From NCBI GenBank assembly GCA_040182905.1, contig JARQWU010000025.1, forward strand, positions 1 through 64,000: a stretch of DNA of 64,000 bases, in the 5' to 3' direction. Positions 62,101 to 64,000 of this stretch are shown here, in pieces. The stretch's first letter is position 1. Each line of letters begins with the position of its first letter. A program made the position numbers and the translations under genes. The notes below the pieces were generated by a model. It had not been told where the DNA came from and searched no databases. It was given only the letters and a program-made list of their open reading frames with translations. Origin of the DNA: Barthelona sp. PAP020 (lineage: Eukaryota > Metamonada: BaSk clade).

Positions 62101-64000
62101 TATTCAAAATGCTATTGGATATTTCATTTGAAAATTCTAAATCTGTATGAAAAATTGGAAAATTCAAATCAATAAAATTTAATTGTTGAAATTTAAAGAA
62201 TTTATCAATATCTGAAAACAAATTTTCAGCAAAAATCATATCTTTCATTAGTTTAGTAAAATTTTTCAATTCAAACAAATCCAATTTGATAAAATCTTTT
62301 ACAAATCCTTTACAAAAATCAAATCCAAATAACAATTCAAATTTACTCTGAATTGCTAAGGTTTTTGAATTGAAATTAGATCCACTCTCTTTGAATTCAT
62401 TCAAAACATTTAAAATATTCAAAATAATTTCAAAATATTCGAAATATTGTCTAAAAATGGTTTGCAAAAAATCACAAACCTCTAAAGTACTCTCATTCTT
62501 GAAATTTTGAAACTTTTCAAAACATTTTTCAAAAACATCAATGGAATTCTTGGGAAAATCAATCAATTCGTCATCACAGATCTTTTCAAATCCTTGCAAA
62601 CAGAATTCAATTATTTTTACCAAATAACCCAATTCATCAATGATATTTTTCAATTCCAAAATTTTTTCCTTTTCTTCAACAATTTTATCAATTCCAATCA
62701 AAGCACAACTGATATTGTAATGATTAATATCACTAATATATTTTTCCAAAACATTTGCATATTTAAAACAATAATCCTTTTGCTTTATTAACCTTGAATT
62801 GATAAAACTAATATTATGAGGAAAATACAAATCAGTGAACAAAAATTTGGGAAATTTTAACAATCTTCTGTGAAAAACATAAAAGAACAGTGATATTTTG
62901 TTCTTTATATCAATTATATTTTTGTGAATGGTTTTGCAATATTCTAAGAATTCAATTGAATTCAAAATTTCATCAAAAATCATTTTTCTTCTATAAAATG
63001 AATATTCAGAGATTTTCATCTTAATTAAAGTCAAATCTTTACTGTAATCATCCCATTTGAAATTATTAGCTATATATTTGAAAACTGTCTCAATATCATT
63101 AATATTCTCCAAAAATATATACCGATATTTTATCAAATTTTCAACATTTCTTGAATTTTTTAAAAATTTCATGAATTTTCTTTCACTGTTTGCAATTTCT
63201 TCATATACTCTTTTTAATAACAAATAATTATGGCTTAAACAATCTTCAATCTTTTTTTCAATAATTTTAATCAAAGAAAATTTAAAACTTTCCTGATTTA
63301 AACGATAATTTTCAATATTTTTGAAAGGTTCCAAACTTTCAATCACATTTTTAACATCTACCAAATATTTCATCTGTTTATTCAAAGCATCATTTAAACA
63401 TTCAATATCTTCCAAAGATGGATATAGAATTTCAAATTCTTTGTCTAATTTCAAATGATTTAAACAATTAAACTTCAAATCTTTAAAAACTAAACATTGA
63501 TTCATTTGATTTTCTTCTTGATTTTTTTCTTGTTGCCTTTGAGAATAACTTTTGGATTGAACAATCAAACCTTTAAACTGCTTTTCAAGAGACTTTCTAT
63601 ATTCTAACATTTTTCTATTCACAAGAAAAATATGTTCCAATCCAATCAACAAAATTTCATGAAAATTTTCTGAAATTTTAAAACTATCAAGGCTTTGTCT
63701 TAAAACTTTCATATCAAATAATTTAAAGACAGGAATATGTTCAATCAATTCATCAAATACATTGTCAATACATAACAATAAACAATTGAGAACAACGAAA
63801 AAATTTGAAAACATATCATCTGCATTCAGATCTGTTGACTTCACTTCCATCTTTATTCTTTCCAATCCTATTTTTTGTACACTATAACTTCGCATCAAAA
63901 GACTTCTTGAAATATTTAGCTTACTGTTCAAATTAAAAGGTTTGGTTATTTCTTCAAGAGAATCTATTAACTGGTCAAATACTACATCTTTATTAAGTTT
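53138..64000 (-). CDS. Dynein-heavy-chain-like protein with eroded ATPase sites (5' end outside the window)
   Basis: At least 3,620 residues; the frame stays open to the window edge, so the N-terminus is missing. (A TTG at 63931 is not a start.) Two exact IQ motifs occur at about 61.90 and 61.80 kb (IQAFFKGIYVR, IQQHIKGFLTR). The AAA1 region (about 60.5 kb) reads LNIFCESSILFET where dyneins have GPAGTGKTET; the AAA3 P-loop site reads IVTETYQNIID (58.9 kb), although a Walker-B-like LILYVDNFQIA follows. I found no GxxxxGK[ST] anywhere. A two-armed coiled-coil stalk lies at 57.36-56.45 kb with a microtubule-binding-sized tip between, then an acidic insert (56.08-55.72 kb). The end resembles the dynein C-terminal domain (FLNKPSAYLF, LTVYLLFFNC). 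A nucleotide-dead, DNHD1-like dynein relative is the best guess. Confidence 0.78.
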   Translation of the reverse strand, partial: KLNKDVVFDQLIDSLEEITKPFNLNSKLNISRSLLMRSYSVQKIGLERIKMEVKSTDLNADDMFSNFFVVLNCLLLCIDNVFDELIEHIPVFKLFDMKVLRQSLDSFKISENFHEILLIGLEHIFLVNRKMLEYRKSLEKQFKGLIVQSKSYSQRQQEKNQEENQMNQCLVFKDLKFNCLNHLKLDKEFEILYPSLEDIECLNDALNKQMKYLVDVKNVIESLEPFKNIENYRLNQESFKFSLIKIIEKKIEDCLSHNYLLLKRVYEEIANSERKFMKFLKNSRNVENLIKYRYIFLENINDIETVFKYIANNFKWDDYSKDLTLIKMKISEYSFYRRKMIFDEILNSIEFLEYCKTIHKNIIDIKNKISLFFYVFHRRLLKFPKFLFTDLYFPHNISFINSRLIKQKDYCFKYANVLEKYISDINHYNISCALIGIDKIVEEKEKILELKNIIDELGYLVKIIEFCLQGFEKICDDELIDFPKNSIDVFEKCFEKFQNFKNESTLEVCDFLQTIFRQYFEYFEIILNILNVLNEFKESGSNFNSKTLAIQSKFELLFGFDFCKGFVKDFIKLDLFELKNFTKLMKDMIFAENLFSDIDKFFKFQQLNFIDLNFPIFHTDLEFSNEISNSILNKITEHSVETITLNKDDVEDIRTLKRLKDAAIVNEERIATKLTVQKPISIGVTAQEKIQAFFKGIYVRKFLLTDENYLEYRKNIKKQVEKLQNIVFIQQHIKGFLTRLKILNKKREDSMNTIYFGYNSNNSKKDSIKNSEQEMEDKIDVKISIIEEFSILNERSKSLMTHIHEIFEKLLQINWITTKEISNVSNDYIILLDKTMKVLKVLENISQNFQKAFLLGNIYNHPPLTQRFLMIYDKYCYILSIIKESSSFLETINKLNEIEANNKFNQLDIDLTRLFNSFIDFYRTKLLNESSLFILFNGNTLEKYLINFYLRKQTTVLNRELFLPQIDEFINFSDCIYSLIQRMKNQKIEVFIELKIVYFKYIRDVNLNFHDFLQQIKEFSEKYQYILLKEYLDKNYDNLEICQDIYDKIYSLLSTDLNTNVNNINIFTLLCLYGYKLGVIEQIFEKKEIYSSNENENFFITETEIETENFVSFTLQPLFYLKPIPFTFNFDEEYIIYHDFKIPFGFFNTTDFKRASPYVENILIDLIECLDKGYCLNIFCESSILFETIKAIKEYFGYEIIILNEISKDLKRSINDFLHVCLENSILVLFRLSTIEEFSFDTCVNECCIVYFENEQQMNINKYVCGKIHHVTNEVFNLIDRIKQLIIIDIIKNKNSSLIRKDLDVSLIINILNALNDIGIEFSFTEKVWKLILYVLKKENVTISVLEISRCLLGYLQHFAIDSTLFKQFDIIPRSISLIDILKADIQQFNSYNRNIPSFTKIFVPNYVTEDEIIAELSQSCNCKTFYKCTESNGLGLEKIENIFKTYQQQAKNNKDLKCTIQKEEKEEETNENGENEDFDIIFINENVDIFKLYRLTINDEIQFSKSIIFIMLIKENYNVDCYLRHETVNKIDGIIMSEFLPNDSISYHKLEFLHSIYPYIQHLMSSRIFYEILDIYISLIKDKFKEWYYYVGLIDSIKNSVKWIFAERKKEKKQIDLELFFSLSLIFLQYLTNNDSFEDLFKQFNQSNTLKSFCFYLNTKPCSFEIINQFTTYNNNFNDINDNVLIVTETYQNIIDKFEVNYLYLTQEIDLITLKQMIDSICEIKFEEFMFSKGNSHLILYVDNFQIANEEIVSYLMNLLEVHYNLKLILGLTTNVENCWEIQTYEKLPAFHKFKFFPTNNFSNFNNILNSFTKHLNYNLKLYFAYSIKYPLGYHEQLMFEIQNCIDNCIFDNSKENIEVILYFFLFQCFISSRFDKLIEFKKLKEIFKSSVQKFYTSGPNIHYGQVCFVPVKLLEYLKIENQKMYVVKTPTGLEFDLVNDTFDLFTIIVKEFNLKNVSNILRIFWILFIIQFDSLHFFCEERIDNECFDIIRRISNICSSKHLECSTLECSKNVEEFYVFEHLIEKFESFLNILVDKIHISKKIIVLVPLDNFDPKILFILLNIVYWNHFSFNNTKLLVLKTYFTTVFDKAMLNVLQTISADLILNNNIVFKLYECLNDITFIFQGNQNYSRHYLKIFPCLDVHLRNNEILSWEINAILKTNKENLSEQLMHHLCYCFIKCFDYFDNFKSSDCKNKEYFKHLIETFDIVYRFAFEFKKELTKKKEMYDKNFKSLLVEKLAINEKFALTKQKIKVLIERRDNTIHSLGERKMFLSTLKEKSIIEVNTTRYNTLKSILDKRKVEYNKKLDKFQKSYENLQNLDFFKFGDVIYQICHIHQLDHPLDHILLGFYAIIDNQTYENRIEDPIELLQRLKASLTAREQFFIDIKAFDRKDFIIDDKILQFISKILQTIAKMMIPITNPLFLLFLETLNNFFKLAQFTPVINDLKQTLRMENERITNQNVQNEVLIEQIGDIKKQMIDLSNSLDEVTKKILIKKEEVNICLNELAELEKRILIKPSFVEHDINFEFAEALSSYCAFEISLLPLMLYKDKKKVEEFLHKDLSERNLIFGVDFKEFISVVERFMILFLSRHYQSSITNFPNGRQIDMLGSIIGDILNNPSRFQSNANSIIPFDDMLGTEIQSEVISVVEETEAYSISSSRGGYASVQDNSDEMIVSSDDDNNNNSNDGIEFDDSFENDESSLSQDFYQTTSVYDEFTGENDVICEVVEEIGSDEEDEDFNLLDEMNGKTSAYSNGIDKIFSAIDEDQLNQFKLNNVVFSFSSNHNQLESFEIKNSNGFFSILLKLDPLSISFIFFNQFIQLINFPKSLVQDLALLFNDCSLITKWIDLRPNTINIIDCNELPDKELDFNSFNEQTQVIWISEIPLDHYLFNKYHFHLKNSTLNYVLGVLLLPDSSKETMLNIIRLYRPENTIESVDDNILKDTQELFEYFDKNYFEKFTPCLQIFQLFCIIATVNKSHQIYHNISVFHILEKILGIFHHCNIFSEHFEIVQVFECLKKFNFMEKFQIGIQFAFELGYITRHDIEVIEMILCEKITSVEEIIEYYNKSSENFKKSFEKKKNSFYEWLDYEENESLLLPLEEPWHNVHQVIFILVLKPSKVLFALDCFFNDIGFKFFGVKSDIDELDKSNFALIFDQKLHAFVTKLTEFFNVDSSLYTFESAENMAKITLTLEKSDQFLISFYNSKKFFMELFFVFTHLKIDLNTQLQQKTAVIYISLTYLAELLNIKKPTYYYLLYCCMGFKEYGNSFDFTYYFPLINNIKLKNWFNIFINSFSFDNQTQNVDHFIEKILSNFSCLFEDKKSIYSHFSGIFKRDLSLTYSKTNLSMYRLCNSYLNKLIHNTQDRFGVTSLNNDFNSFDENLQTYKVAMKKNLEDFIKLLRNIKKTFEINEFNYCLKQLEIFTYLSNNILPNLSFQNKIWHNHDFMTLDNFVQVFENIFQPLSINSFKNYHHVIDCTFLNKPSAYLFQNLRQKELFLILKKDLKKIQMSSHLQILRTINNLRINNVDIVNKESLNDELSKYSDVSKEKIKKLSFRMGNSILLKETCLIDILDDDKLKEYEKVKVFDDSILTVYLLFFNCTYNLNNTVENVLISIDCENRC

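Noticed and set aside
63931-64000. Start of the dynein-like gene at 63931
   Set aside because: The codon is TTG and the frame continues open to the window edge, so the gene is partial.
1-64000. tRNA, rRNA, CRISPR arrays, insertion sequences
   Set aside because: I looked for tRNA B-box-like sequence, spaced identical repeats and transposase-like proteins and saw none convincing.
1-64000. Firm assignment to parabasalids or another named lineage
   Set aside because: Intron form and gene content are suggestive only; donors differ from the strict parabasalid GTATGT and no diagnostic gene is present.

Overview
This is an AT-rich nuclear segment from a unicellular eukaryote. Evidence: eukaryote-only proteins (replication factor C subunit, Sec1/Munc18, ESCRT-III CHMP5, VPS26C, TBC and ELMO domains, MOK kinase, a dynein-heavy-chain-like giant), genes alternating between strands without operons, and two very short GT-AG introns (43 and 38 nt) that each restore a conserved N-terminus. 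TAA, TAG and TGA all end genes, so the code is standard. The MOK kinase and the dynein-like protein suggest a lineage that has or had cilia. A bacterial-type iron alcohol dehydrogenase fits an anaerobic or fermentative protist. A metamonad is plausible, but I cannot fix the taxon from sequence alone.

Layout. 0-6.3 kb: FYVE-like zinc finger protein, GLTP-fold protein, Fe-alcohol dehydrogenase, leucine-rich-repeat protein with a CaaX end, AGC kinase of the DFD type. 6.5-12.5 kb: two ankyrin proteins, one with degenerate repeats and one with 13 nearly uniform 99-bp repeats, separated by 1.3 kb that holds a diverged non-coding duplication. 12.8-25.2 kb: acidic disordered protein, TBC1D5-like RabGAP, ribosomal protein uS10, Trm112, an ATG2/VPS13-type chorein protein, Cgr1, a Sec1/Munc18 protein and RFC5. 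25.8-30.1 kb: acidic surface protein, coiled-coil protein, WD40 protein. 30.3-44.1 kb: one 4,595-residue secreted or surface protein with eight propeller-like units, cysteine-rich repeats, IPT-like domains and a multi-pass C-terminus. 44.4-53.0 kb: ELMO protein, MOK kinase, CHMP5, HAD phosphatase, DUF676 hydrolase, Rrp15, VPS26C. 53.1-64.0 kb: a dynein-heavy-chain-like protein that runs off the window edge.

Together the genes lean toward membrane traffic (FYVE, GLTP, TBC1D5-like, ATG2-like, Sec1, ELMO, CHMP5, VPS26C), ribosome and translation factor production (uS10, Trm112, Cgr1, Rrp15) and cilium-related functions (MOK, dynein-like). I see no operon logic; neighbours are probably independent.

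The most novel items are: (1) an unrecognised C-terminal domain shared by the 626-residue ankyrin protein and the 408-residue WD40 protein; (2) a dynein-like giant with no recognisable Walker A motif and two IQ motifs; (3) the eight-unit giant surface protein.
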